64,000 nucleotides of DNA, taken from contig CASEME010000018.1 in assembly GCA_949289125.1 (NCBI GenBank), positions 222,190-286,189 of the forward strand. The letters run 5' to 3'. Position numbers and translations under genes: made by a program. Positions within the stretch are counted from its first letter, which is position 1. Each line of letters begins with the position of its first letter. This DNA comes from an uncultured Eubacteriales bacterium. Its GTDB lineage: Bacteria > Bacillota > Clostridia > Christensenellales > CAG-314. Below, one piece after another: positions 1-8,075 of the stretch. The notes beneath the pieces are model-generated. The model made no database searches. It was not told where the DNA came from and was given only the letters and a program-made list of their open reading frames with translations.

Positions 1-77
1 TCGCCACAGGCAACAAACACCAAGCAACACAGTACAAGCAGTAACACAATACAACATATTTTATTGCTCTTTTGCAT
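1..77 (-). CDS. Lipoprotein, N-terminal fragment cut by the window edge
   Basis: Reading leftwards from the ATG at 77, 25 codons encode a typical lipoprotein signal: MQKSNK, a long hydrophobic core, then a lipobox LVFVAC followed by G, where the Cys would be lipid-modified. A GCGAGG ribosome site lies at 85-90, 7 nt before the start. A loose promoter may lie around 107-137 (TTGTTA, then TACATA). The mature protein is outside the window, so its function is unknown. The in-frame lipobox plus ribosome site make it a credible gene start despite its length. Confidence 0.6.
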   Translation of the reverse strand, partial: MQKSNKICCIVLLLVLCCLVFVACG

Positions 78-229
78 ACAACAACCTCGCTTTTGTTTAC
101 AAAGTTATTATGTATATTTGTGTGCAAAAAATAACAAAATACGCCACATCAAAATGCAGACAATACAAAGTGCATTGTGGTAAAATTTGTTGCAAGATAC
201 AATATTTTTGATATATTCACCATTGCTTA

Positions 230-258
230 TTGACTTTAGTACAATATTGTGATATTAT
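230..258 (+). promoter_or_regulatory. Promoter of the first zinc-ribbon gene
   Basis: TTGACT (230-235), 17-nt spacer, TATTAT (253-258). Transcription would start near 265, leaving a leader of about 16 nt before the ATG at 281. This excludes an upstream in-frame start at 230. Confidence 0.7.
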
Positions 259-280
259 CAACTATATGGAGGAGAGTACT

Positions 281-712
281 ATGTATTGCAGAAATTGTGG
301 TAAGCCGATAGATCCAAACTCAGTTTACTGTCCCGAATGTGGCGCCAATCAATGTGACGCACAGACGACTTCTACAACAACTACTACACAACAAAATCAA
401 CAGCAATATCAGCAGCAACAATATCAACAACAATACCAACCGCAACAACAGTATCGTCCTGTTGTGCAAGATGCACCAAGCGCAGGCTTTGCCGTGCTTA
501 GTTTCTTCTTCCCTCTTGTTGGGCTTATATTGTATCTTGTGTGGATGGACCAAATGCCCTTGCGTGCCAAGTCGTGTGGCAAAGGTGCCTTAGTTGCAGT
601 AATTGTGGAGGCAGTTGCAATTATTGGATATTTACTGATATTTTTTGTATTTGCGCTTATAGCAAGCAGCGCGACAACTTATTCGTCTGCATTGCTTTTG
701 AGCCTGTTATGA
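281..712 (+). CDS. Zinc-ribbon membrane protein with poly-Gln linker
   Basis: 143 aa. The N-terminus is a zinc ribbon (MYCRNCG ... YCPECG, two CxxC pairs). Then comes a low-complexity Gln/Thr/Tyr linker (about residues 27-65) and two hydrophobic segments (about 70-90 and 105-130) separated by a basic, cysteine-containing loop (LRAKSCGKGA). The start at 281 is set by GGAGGAGA at 268-275 and by the promoter. The 886-1239 protein is a paralog with the same ribbon and membrane core but no Gln linker. Such small zinc-ribbon membrane proteins are common in Bacillota and lack a firm function. A role in envelope signalling is only a guess. Confidence 0.8.
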   Translation: MYCRNCGKPIDPNSVYCPECGANQCDAQTTSTTTTTQQNQQQYQQQQYQQQYQPQQQYRPVVQDAPSAGFAVLSFFFPLVGLILYLVWMDQMPLRAKSCGKGALVAVIVEAVAIIGYLLIFFVFALIASSATTYSSALLLSLL

Positions 713-726
713 CATTGCCTATTATG

Positions 727-759
727 CGCTATCGCACTTAGTTGCGGTAGCGTTTTTTT
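727..759 (+). terminator. Intrinsic terminator after the first zinc-ribbon gene
   Basis: A 10-bp stem (727-736 with 743-752, one G-U pair) is followed by seven T. Confidence 0.85.
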
Positions 760-825
760 ATTAGAAGGCCGTTGACGCAATATGTCAATAAATGAAAATA
801 TAACACACAAAATTATTGCAAAGTA

Positions 826-854
826 TTGACTTTGAGTGTTATATATAATATAAT
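826..854 (+). promoter_or_regulatory. Promoter of the second zinc-ribbon gene
   Basis: TTGACT (826-831), 17-nt spacer, TATAAT (849-854). The -35 context (TTGACTTTGAGT) is nearly the same as at 230 (TTGACTTTAGT), so the two paralogs may share control. Confidence 0.8.
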
Positions 855-885
855 TTGAATATCCTATTTTACGGAGGGTAGTATT

Positions 886-1239
886 ATGTATTGCAAAAAA
901 TGCGGCAGTGAAATAGATGCCAACGCTAACGTTTGCCCCAACTGTGGTGCAAACCAGCACGAGAACACTCAACCAGCAAACGTGCGCTCCAACGGCGACG
1001 CTCCAAGTTTTGGCTACGCTGTATTGGGATTCTTCTTCCCTGTTGTTGGTCTTATACTGTTTTTGGTATGGCGCGACGAATATCCTTTGCGTGCTAAGTC
1101 CTGCGGTAAGGGCGCACTGATAAGCGTTATTTTGTCCTTTGTGTCTGGTATTATTTGGGGAATAATTGTTATTGTTGCTGCATCTGCGGCAGCAGGCGGA
1201 ATGACAGGTATGGCAGCAGCAACTGCATTGTTGCTATAA
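886..1239 (+). CDS. Zinc-ribbon membrane protein, paralog of 281-712
   Basis: 117 aa. The N-terminal ribbon is MYCKKCG ... VCPNCG, followed by a short polar linker and two membrane segments (about residues 45-63 and 80-105). The loop carries LRAKSCGKGA, as in the paralog. GGAGGG sits about 8 nt before the ATG. The gene has its own promoter (826-854) and terminator (1261-1291), so it is a monocistronic copy rather than an operon partner. The last residues are Ala/Gly-rich. Function unknown. Confidence 0.8.
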   Translation: MYCKKCGSEIDANANVCPNCGANQHENTQPANVRSNGDAPSFGYAVLGFFFPVVGLILFLVWRDEYPLRAKSCGKGALISVILSFVSGIIWGIIVIVAASAAAGGMTGMAAATALLL

Positions 1240-1260
1240 CACAACCAATATGCGCAAAAA

Positions 1261-1291
1261 AATGCTCTGTGTATTACAGAGCATTTTTTTT
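1261..1291 (+). terminator. Intrinsic terminator
   Basis: A perfect 10-bp stem (1261-1270 with 1276-1285), 5-nt loop and T-run. Confidence 0.9.
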
Positions 1292-1383
1292 GTGGACATA
1301 AGTGGCAACGCTATACACAATATATAGGCTGTCAAAATTTTGAACAGCTTAACTTGATGTATAGCAGCTACCAAAACAAACAA

Positions 1384-1463
1384 AACTGGTCAATCGAAAT
1401 TTGCCTAAGAGGAGATTAAATATAAAGGGTTGTATTAGTTTGGCGTATTTCGATTGACCAATT
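1384..1463. repeat. 80-nt inverted-repeat (hairpin) element
   Basis: Arms 1384-1405 and 1442-1463 match at 19 of 22 positions, with a perfect 14-bp core (TGGTCAATCGAAAT). They flank 36 nt that contain an AGAGGAG run. The intergenic stretch 1292-1680 holds no gene. It also has a near-palindrome at 1328-1348 (GCTGTCAAAA/TTTTGAACAGC). This could be a small non-autonomous element, a remnant of one, or a structured RNA. No T-run follows, so it is not a normal terminator. Confidence 0.6.
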
Positions 1464-1580
1464 ACAAATTAGCACACAAACTTTTAACTATCCTTAAAAA
1501 ACAGATTTTTGCAACAAAAAATTATTGATTCTTTTGTTTTGCTTTGACTTACTACACTACTAATAGTTAGACTTTATCAT

Positions 1581-1592
1581 ATATGTGCATAT
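1581..1592. promoter_or_regulatory. Recurrent ATATGYACATAT element, copy 1
   Basis: ATATGTGCATAT, followed by TGCGCATA, about 60-70 bp upstream of the extended -10 of the response-regulator gene. The same 12-mer on either strand occurs at 15359 and 22552, with a one-base variant at 7968. Confidence 0.4.
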
Positions 1593-1650
1593 GCGCATAC
1601 GGCAATATCGATGTTCAGTTGCATTTAAGTAAGACAAATTATAATTTTCG

Positions 1651-1659
1651 TGCTATAAT
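1651..1659 (+). promoter_or_regulatory. Extended -10 promoter of the two-component operon
   Basis: TGCTATAAT (TGN plus a perfect -10) with only a weak -35 (AAGACA). The predicted start near 1666 leaves a very short leader with AGGAG before the ATG at 1681. Confidence 0.55.
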
Positions 1660-1680
1660 ACCAAATAGGAGTACATAACT

Positions 1681-2355
1681 ATGAAAATTCTTGTAGTAGA
1701 CGACGAAGTAAAACTTGCAGACGCTTTGGGCGAGTTGTTTAAGCAACAAAAATTTTTGGTAGATGTTGTATATGACGGAGAGGACGGGCTTTTTTATGCC
1801 AAAAACGGCGACTACGACGTAATCGTGTTGGACGTTATGATGCCCAAGTTGGACGGCTACGAAGTGGTAAGACGCTTGAGACAAGCCAAAAAGAACGTAC
1901 CTGTGCTGTTACTTACTGCAAAAGATGACGTAGCAAGCAAAGTAAAGGGATTGGACTGTGGCGCGGACGATTACTTATCCAAGCCGTTTGCCTCCGAAGA
2001 ACTGCTTGCACGCATACGCGCACTTTCTCGCAGACAGTCCGAACTTGTGTATGACGTGATAGAATACGAAGATATCAAACTCAATACATCCAACTACACG
2101 TTACAATGCGGCTCAAAGTCTGTCAGTTTGGGCGCTAAAGAATATGCAATTATCAAACTTATGCTTACCAACCCTACTCAGGTAATAAGTAAAGACACTA
2201 TTATATCCAAAGTATGGGGGTTGGATAGTGACATTACCGAAAACAACATTGAGGCATATATGTCCTTTTTGCGCAAAAAGTTGTTTTATGTAGGTAGCAA
2301 ACTTACTATACTTACCAAACGAATGTTGGGTTACTATTTGGAGAAAGAACATTGA
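1681..2355 (+). CDS. OmpR/PhoB-family response regulator
   Basis: 224 aa. The receiver domain (about 1-118) carries the acidic pocket D7-D8, phospho-acceptor D51 in VLDVMMP, T79 and K101 in KPF. A winged-helix DNA-binding domain follows (about 125-222, with the usual YLEKEH-type end). It is cotranscribed with the histidine kinase, whose TTG start overlaps its stop codon. The target genes are unknown. The ABC transporters 2-7 kb away are possible targets, because such systems often control envelope transporters, but they are not adjacent. The nearby element at 1581 could be an autoregulatory site. Confidence 0.95.
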   Translation: MKILVVDDEVKLADALGELFKQQKFLVDVVYDGEDGLFYAKNGDYDVIVLDVMMPKLDGYEVVRRLRQAKKNVPVLLLTAKDDVASKVKGLDCGADDYLSKPFASEELLARIRALSRRQSELVYDVIEYEDIKLNTSNYTLQCGSKSVSLGAKEYAIIKLMLTNPTQVISKDTIISKVWGLDSDITENNIEAYMSFLRKKLFYVGSKLTILTKRMLGYYLEKEH

Positions 2356-3575
2356 TAAGACGACTACGCAACAAAATTGCACTTATCAACTTAATATTAG
2401 CAAGCATCATTTTGCTTACTGCACTAATCTCAGTATTTATTACGGGATACTCTCGTATAGAGAGTGAAGGCAAAGCACGTATGAAAATGGCCATTGACGC
2501 CTCGCGCTCCATGGACAAGGAGAAGTTTTTTTACGAAAAAAACTTTGCAGACACTATGGTATTTGTTGTCTATCCCAACGGCGAAGGGGATATATTCTGT
2601 CACGAGCAAAACCAACAACTTGTATCCAATGCTGGTGACTACTTGGTAGATATTATCAACAGTCAGCAAGATTACGGCTTTTTGCTAAAGGCACGTTGCA
2701 GATACCTATGTGAAAGGGAGGCAGATACAGGCATTATTCGCGTTGCTATGCAAGACACCTTTGGTAGACAAAACAGTATAGGCGAATACATTGTACTGTA
2801 CATTGTAACTATAGTGATAAGCCTCATTTGCTTTTTCTTCATTAGTTACTTGTTGGCTAATATAGCACTAAAACCTGTAGAAGATAGTTGGAAGCAACAA
2901 AAGCAGTTTGTAGCAGACGCCTCGCACGAACTAAAAACACCGCTATCCGTCATAATGGCAAATACGGAAATAATTGCTTCACACCCTGACGAAACTGTTG
3001 CAAGCCAAATGAAGTGGATAGAAAATACACGTTCGGAAAGCAAACGTATGGCAGAACTTGTTGCCAAATTGCTATTTTTGGCAAAACACGACGATGGTCT
3101 TGTTGTACAAACCTCACACATCAATTTGTCTGACTGTATAGATAAAGTTGCTCTTAGCTATGATGCCGTATTTTATGAGAACAACAAAAAATTCAGTTAC
3201 GAGATAGAAAAAGACATTGAGACTAACGGCAACGAGCAACAACTGCAACAACTTATCACAATACTGCTTGACAATGCCAACAAGTATTCGGTAGACGAAG
3301 GCAACATCAACCTTACCCTTACTGCAAACGGCAAACACGCAGTGCTTACTGTATCCAACGACAGCATAACTCTTACACAAGAGCAGACCGACCAGTTGTT
3401 TGACCGCTTCTATACCATAGACCAATCGCGCAACAAAAACAGCGGCGGCAACGGTTTGGGGCTGTCTATTGCAAAAATGATATGCGAAACACACAAAGGC
3501 AAAATAAGTGTAGAGAGCAAAAACAATCGCACTACATTTACAGCCACCATACCTCTTATCAAAAAACAAAAATAA
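2352..3575 (+). CDS. Membrane sensor histidine kinase
   Basis: 407 aa. TM1 lies at about 10-31, followed by a roughly 115-residue extracellular sensor region and TM2 at about 146-168. The dimerisation helix holds phospho-acceptor H192 (ASHELKTP). The ATPase domain has an N box (LLDNANKYS) and a G box (NGLGLSIAK). The start is TTG at 2352, overlapping the regulator stop by 4 nt, with GGAGAAAG inside the regulator's end; translational coupling is likely. The stimulus is not predictable: the sensor region matches no domain I recognise. A bidirectional terminator follows at 3665. Confidence 0.95.
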   Translation: MIRRLRNKIALINLILASIILLTALISVFITGYSRIESEGKARMKMAIDASRSMDKEKFFYEKNFADTMVFVVYPNGEGDIFCHEQNQQLVSNAGDYLVDIINSQQDYGFLLKARCRYLCEREADTGIIRVAMQDTFGRQNSIGEYIVLYIVTIVISLICFFFISYLLANIALKPVEDSWKQQKQFVADASHELKTPLSVIMANTEIIASHPDETVASQMKWIENTRSESKRMAELVAKLLFLAKHDDGLVVQTSHINLSDCIDKVALSYDAVFYENNKKFSYEIEKDIETNGNEQQLQQLITILLDNANKYSVDEGNINLTLTANGKHAVLTVSNDSITLTQEQTDQLFDRFYTIDQSRNKNSGGNGLGLSIAKMICETHKGKISVESKNNRTTFTATIPLIKKQK

Positions 3576-3664
3576 AGTCTGCAAACTACAAAATGCTTAC
3601 ACAAAGGGTGTGATACAAATCAACATTGTGTACACCACCTTACATTACAACTAAATCAAGTAAC

Positions 3665-3705
3665 AAAAAAAACAACGAGATTGCAATTACAATCTCGTTG
3701 TTTTG
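3665..3705. terminator. Bidirectional terminator between convergent genes
   Basis: A perfect 13-bp stem (3671-3683 with 3690-3702), A-run on the left and T-run on the right. It serves both the kinase gene and the minus-strand lipoprotein ending at 3727. Confidence 0.9.
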
Positions 3706-3726
3706 TATACTAATAATTTGTAGAGA

Positions 3727-4353
3727 TTACTCACCGTAATACCAATGAATATTTTCTCTGTCAAATCTGCCGTAATCGGTCAATCTCGGCCATGCTGCGT
3801 TGCCCGATTGTACCATTACGCTGTCGTCTTTGACATCATTGTTGGGGTGAGTAAGACCAAGAACGTGTCCTATCTCGTGCATTGCTGTGTAATTGCACTC
3901 TCTCTCCGAACAGCCACTCATATTGTTGCTATAAAATACTATTTTAGCTTTAATGACCGTACCATCCATTACTGACCACCAATATGTGGTTGCGTAGGTA
4001 GTAGAAGACTCTGTGTTGACAGATTGAGAAATAGAATACTGTGACGATGACGAACCGTTGCCGGTAATTGTTATTTTGGATGTAAGCGTATTTGCCTTAG
4101 CTATTGCATACTTTGTAGCAGACAAATATTTGCCGTTGAGGCTGGGATCGAGATAAAAATTGATTTGACTGCCAGATTCTACGTGAATAATGTTACCAAA
4201 ACTATTTTTAATAAATGCCTTTTCTCTTCCGTACTTATCAAATGCTTCCTCGTCGGACATACATGCGGTGAAGAAGATTGCTGCCAAAGCCAAAATAGCT
4301 ATCAGGAAAACTATCAGCAAAATGGACTGCTTGTGGTTACTTTCAGTTTTCAT
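3727..4353 (-). CDS. Metzincin-like zinc metalloprotease lipoprotein, copy A
   Basis: 208 aa. The signal has a lipobox FFTAC with C31. The C-terminal half carries the zinc motif HEIGHVLGLTH (159-169) and a downstream Met (about 180) fitting the metzincin Met-turn. This places it near matrixin-type M10 proteases: the three His bind zinc and E160 would be catalytic. Start: ATG at 4353 with a full AAGGAGGAAGG upstream; an in-frame TTG six codons earlier overlaps that site and is rejected. It is closely related to copy B (4564-5184), sharing the signal and zinc regions while the middle part varies. It should act on the cell surface. Substrates are unknown. Confidence 0.85.
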   Translation of the reverse strand: MKTESNHKQSILLIVFLIAILALAAIFFTACMSDEEAFDKYGREKAFIKNSFGNIIHVESGSQINFYLDPSLNGKYLSATKYAIAKANTLTSKITITGNGSSSSQYSISQSVNTESSTTYATTYWWSVMDGTVIKAKIVFYSNNMSGCSERECNYTAMHEIGHVLGLTHPNNDVKDDSVMVQSGNAAWPRLTDYGRFDRENIHWYYGE

Positions 4354-4401
4354 AAAACCTTCCTCCTTCAATACAATAGTACTATACTACTATTTGCATA
4401 A

Positions 4402-4430
4402 ATTTTAACACTTATTATGTGCATTGTCAA
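4402..4430 (-). promoter_or_regulatory. Promoter of metalloprotease copy A
   Basis: On the minus strand, TTGACA (4430-4425), 17-nt spacer, TAAAAT (4407-4402). Each metalloprotease copy therefore has its own promoter. Confidence 0.75.
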
Positions 4431-4501
4431 TATATTTCGACAAATAATTTGATGCGCATCCAACACCTCTCTATAATATATCAATTAACACTTAAAAATA
4501 C

Positions 4502-4531
4502 AAAAGCTGAGTTGACATCAACTCAGCTTTT
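4502..4531 (-). terminator. Terminator after metalloprotease copy B
   Basis: A 14-bp stem (4502-4515 with 4518-4531) with a minimal loop. The minus-strand transcript continues into a T-rich tract. Confidence 0.8.
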
Positions 4532-4563
4532 GGTAAAATATTGCACTATTTATGTATTTCAAA

Positions 4564-5184
4564 TTAAGCGCCGTAGTACCATTTTATATTTTCTTTGTCA
4601 AAACGACCGTAATCTGAATCGCCCCAAAAAGAACTTGCATAAACGTCCATCAAACTATCGTCCTCAACATCGCTATGACAATGAGCAAGTCCCAATACGT
4701 GGCCAATCTCGTGCATTGCTACTTCTTTGATAACTGAGCTGGATGAATACCACGGAAAAGCCTCTGTATACAATTCGATACTTGCCTTTGTTACAAGTCC
4801 CGAAGAAGAATAGAACCAAGTATATGCCATTCCCAACACACCGTCATCGCCTGAGCTTTTTGCACAAAATGTATATTTGGAATTTGCATTGCCATTGCCT
4901 GTAATGGTCAACGAAGAAGTGATTGCGTTAGCTTTTGCAATAGCATACTTTGCAGCTGACAAGAAGTCTCCTGTAAGACTTGGATCAAGATAAAAATCTA
5001 CAGGTCCTTCAACGTGACGAATTGCGCCCGAGCTTGTCTTGATAAATGCGTTTTCTTTGCCGTACTTATTGAAGGCTTCCTCATCAGACATACATGCGGT
5101 GAAGAAGATTGCTGCTAATGCCAATATAGCTATCAAAAAAACAATTAGCAAAATTGACTGTTTGTGATTGCTTTGTGTTTTCAT
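4564..5184 (-). CDS. Metzincin-like zinc metalloprotease lipoprotein, copy B
   Basis: 206 aa. It has the same lipoprotein signal as copy A (C31 in FFTAC), then MSDEEAF. The zinc motif is HEIGHVLGLAH (158-168) with the Met-turn Met at about 179, and a shared C-terminus (DYGRF, then WYYG). AAGGAGG precedes the ATG. A weak promoter fits at 5229-5257 (TTGACA, N17, TACGCT). The two copies are separated by a terminator and a promoter, so the tandem duplication created two transcription units. The identical signal regions with diverged middles suggest substrate diversification. Proteolytic activity is inferred from the motif only. Confidence 0.85.
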   Translation of the reverse strand: MKTQSNHKQSILLIVFLIAILALAAIFFTACMSDEEAFNKYGKENAFIKTSSGAIRHVEGPVDFYLDPSLTGDFLSAAKYAIAKANAITSSLTITGNGNANSKYTFCAKSSGDDGVLGMAYTWFYSSSGLVTKASIELYTEAFPWYSSSSVIKEVAMHEIGHVLGLAHCHSDVEDDSLMDVYASSFWGDSDYGRFDKENIKWYYGA

Positions 5185-5299
5185 AAAACCTTCCTCCTTA
5201 TTTTCAGTATATATCTATTGACATCAACAGCGTAACACTATCTTTGCAAATTGTCAATAGTAAAAGCTAAAATGATAACATTATTTTGCTCATTGGCAT

Positions 5300-7933
5300 T
5301 TACTGATTGTCACGACTTCCTCTGATAACAGAAATAGGAGAAGCAAACGCCAACTTTAACAGCGGCAACAGCGTAACGATTGCTACACCTATTGTGGCTA
5401 TTGCAAGTGTAATTGCTACCGATGTGCCATCAAGTGCAAACAATACAAGTGAAGCTGACGCATTGCCAACAAAAGATACGTTGATTCTGCTCATCACCAG
5501 AGCTGCAAGCGGTATGGACAACAAATACCCTATGACAGATATTGCCAACAACTGCAAGCCGAACACCAATATAATGTTCCATGTGTTTGCACCAAGTGCT
5601 TTCAGTACGCCAATTTTGTAGTCAAACTTTTTGAGATTGATGTGCGTGTATATTACTATAAATGCCACTGTCAACACTATCAAAATATACATTATGTATG
5701 ACGAGAAGTTTTTTACCTTTACCATATACACGTCGGCATCGTCTATCATAAGCGCATAGGGCGAATTGGTAGTATATGCCTCGAGATAATAATCGGGGTT
5801 AGCCTCGTAGTACTCTTGCGTCTGATAAATAATTGCAAAGTACTCTATTGCCTGTGCGCTGTCCGCCCAATTATCGGTAAGCGACAAATAAATTTGACGG
5901 AAGGTACCATTGCTCTTAGATAGGTCATCTTCACTGTGTGTGGACAATGCAATAACTCCATCTGTGGACACTTCTTCATTGCATATGCCTATTACCTGAT
6001 AGCCGTCCAAATACGCATAACTGCGTTCGAGCGAATAATCGTACAATGACACAAGCACGCTTACTGTTCTATCTTGCATAAATTGCTGTGCCACCTGTTG
6101 TGTAACATCAGCAACATCTATTTTCAATATCTCTGCCACTTGAGCAACGGACATCACCACACCGCGCATATTGTCAAAGTTTTCGTTTTTGGCAACAAAG
6201 GTAAGTCCGCTTGCATCTATGTAGTTGAGCTGTTTGACGCTATTGAGTCTCTCTGTGTCTGTTGCCTGTCCGTTTGCGTCATAAGTGATAATATCGGCAT
6301 GCATAACAGGCGTATATGTGCGCTCTTCCACCAATTTGGTTATCAATGACGGATAGCAGAAGATTGCTTGCAATCCCGACAAATAGCATTGTTCAAATGT
6401 ATAGTCAGAAAGTCCGTCTGTAACATACGAATAACGTTGGTAGTCGCTCTCCACCAAACCGCTTATTGCCATATTGAAGCCCGTATTGACATCGGTAAGC
6501 ACTTTGCCAACAACGTCTTCTATTTTGCCGTCAAACATTCCCAGCTCTATCATGCTGTATGCCATATAGTCGTATATCAGCACTTCATTGCTGTTGACAG
6601 GCAATTTGCCTGCACTTAAAGGCATATGGAAAGTACTAAAGTCCTCTACCGCCACAGCCTCACGAAAACCGTATGCTGTATATTGATACTGTTTGCTGTC
6701 AGTGTAAATAAATTTATTGGTAAAGTCTTGCAGATTTTTGTTGAAAAAGTATGACGCGTAATAATTTACCTTGTTCATCTCTTGTTGCAACTTTGCAATA
6801 TCTTCATACTTAGCGTCCTCATAATACGCCTGCGGACCATATGACACTATTACGTCACCATCATTGTTGACACTTGCATCGTTGTATGTGCCTTGCGAAT
6901 TGTTGTCGTCGCCGCTCTCAACAGGCGTTTCCACACGTTTGTCTATATATTTGAGCAAGGGCATAACGTACTGATTGTTGGCGCGCAACGTATTGACGTA
7001 AGCACTATTACTGTTGTATGCCGACATTGACAAAAAGGACGTTACCAAAGTAAAAGTTACCAACAACGCCACAAGCATTGTGATATTAGACAACAACGAG
7101 TTGAGTATATTGTCCTTTATCATAAGCATCATATTGCGGAAAGACAAACCACGCGCGCTTTTTGCACGTTTGTGCTGTTTGGCAGTACTTACGCTTGTTT
7201 GCTCTGTATGCTCGTCAACCTTGTCCGTCTTTTGATGTTGCAAATTTGTCTCTTTGACAACTTTGTCTTCTGCCACCTTGCCGTCCGACAATCTTAATAT
7301 ACGGTCAGCATACTGTTCGGCAGCCTGCGCATTATGCGTGACGACAACAAACAATCTTTGTTGTGACAATGTTTTGAGTAATTGAAATATATCGTCCGAA
7401 TTGGCACTGTCGAGGTTGCCCGTAGGCTCATCGCACAACACAAATTTGCTGTCCTTAGCTATTGCACGAGCAATGGCAATACGCTGTTGCTGTCCGCCCG
7501 AAAGAGTGCCTATTTTGCGGTCTTTCATGTCGTACAAGCCTACCGCTTTAAGTGCCTCTTCGGCTTTTTGGTCTGCCTCCGCTTTGGACTTGCCTTGCAA
7601 CTGCATACCCAACCGCACATTGTCCAACACAGTATAGTCATACATCAAGTTGTAATCCTGAAAGACAAAACTAACCGTATTGCAACGGTATTCATCCAAT
7701 GCGCCGTTGTTAGAATAGTCTATAGCCTCTCCGTCTACACTTATTGTACCCGATGTAGGTTTGTCAATACCGCCCAAAATATTTAGCAAAGTAGTCTTGC
7801 CGCAACCGCTTGTACCTACAATCATCACAAGCCCTTGTTGAGGCAGTTGCAATGAAATATTGTCCAACGCAACTACAGCGGGCGTTTGCTTGTCCATTGT
7901 GTAGTGTTTGGATAATTGCTCTATTAGTAACAT
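5300..7933 (-). CDS. ABC transporter, ATPase fused to FtsX/MacB-type permease (1)
   Basis: 877 aa. The N-terminal ATPase (1-225) is of the LolD/MacB type: Walker A GTSGCGKT (40-47), signature LSGGQQQR (144-151), Walker B FVLCDE (164-169). A charged linker leads to TM1 (about 283-305), a large extracytoplasmic region of some 420 residues, and three C-terminal TM segments with the FtsX fold. ATPase and permease are one chain, as in MacB, but the extracellular part is much longer than usual. Likely substrates are peptides, lipids or lipoproteins. AAGGAGAAC precedes the ATG. The gene has a consensus promoter at 7989. Its paralog is the next gene upstream. Confidence 0.9.
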   Translation of the reverse strand: MLLIEQLSKHYTMDKQTPAVVALDNISLQLPQQGLVMIVGTSGCGKTTLLNILGGIDKPTSGTISVDGEAIDYSNNGALDEYRCNTVSFVFQDYNLMYDYTVLDNVRLGMQLQGKSKAEADQKAEEALKAVGLYDMKDRKIGTLSGGQQQRIAIARAIAKDSKFVLCDEPTGNLDSANSDDIFQLLKTLSQQRLFVVVTHNAQAAEQYADRILRLSDGKVAEDKVVKETNLQHQKTDKVDEHTEQTSVSTAKQHKRAKSARGLSFRNMMLMIKDNILNSLLSNITMLVALLVTFTLVTSFLSMSAYNSNSAYVNTLRANNQYVMPLLKYIDKRVETPVESGDDNNSQGTYNDASVNNDGDVIVSYGPQAYYEDAKYEDIAKLQQEMNKVNYYASYFFNKNLQDFTNKFIYTDSKQYQYTAYGFREAVAVEDFSTFHMPLSAGKLPVNSNEVLIYDYMAYSMIELGMFDGKIEDVVGKVLTDVNTGFNMAISGLVESDYQRYSYVTDGLSDYTFEQCYLSGLQAIFCYPSLITKLVEERTYTPVMHADIITYDANGQATDTERLNSVKQLNYIDASGLTFVAKNENFDNMRGVVMSVAQVAEILKIDVADVTQQVAQQFMQDRTVSVLVSLYDYSLERSYAYLDGYQVIGICNEEVSTDGVIALSTHSEDDLSKSNGTFRQIYLSLTDNWADSAQAIEYFAIIYQTQEYYEANPDYYLEAYTTNSPYALMIDDADVYMVKVKNFSSYIMYILIVLTVAFIVIYTHINLKKFDYKIGVLKALGANTWNIILVFGLQLLAISVIGYLLSIPLAALVMSRINVSFVGNASASLVLFALDGTSVAITLAIATIGVAIVTLLPLLKLAFASPISVIRGSRDNQ

Positions 7934-7967
7934 ATTGTTCTCCTTAGTTGACAGTTATATGTATGAG

Positions 7968-7979
7968 ATATGTACATAT
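7968..7979. promoter_or_regulatory. Recurrent ATATGYACATAT element, copy 2
   Basis: ATATGTACATAT, a perfect palindrome just downstream of the -10 at 7989-7994, where a bound protein would block or monitor initiation. It is part of a denser run of CATATG and GTACATAT repeats (7960-7988). Confidence 0.45.
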
Positions 7980-7988
7980 GTTCATATG

Positions 7989-8017
7989 ATTATACTTCTG
8001 TTTGTACTCTATGTCAA
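7989..8017 (-). promoter_or_regulatory. Consensus promoter of ABC fusion 1
   Basis: Minus strand TTGACA (8017-8012), 17 nt, TATAAT (7994-7989): a perfect sigma-A match, with the palindrome at 7968 in the initial transcribed region. Confidence 0.85.
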
Positions 8018-8075
8018 TTACGCATCAAACAATAAAGCATTGATAGTAACTTGTATGAGGCAATAGCACAACGTA

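Noticed and set aside
360..470. CAA-rich repeats as a possible CRISPR or microsatellite element
   Set aside because: They encode the in-frame poly-Gln linker of the first zinc-ribbon protein; no spacer structure.
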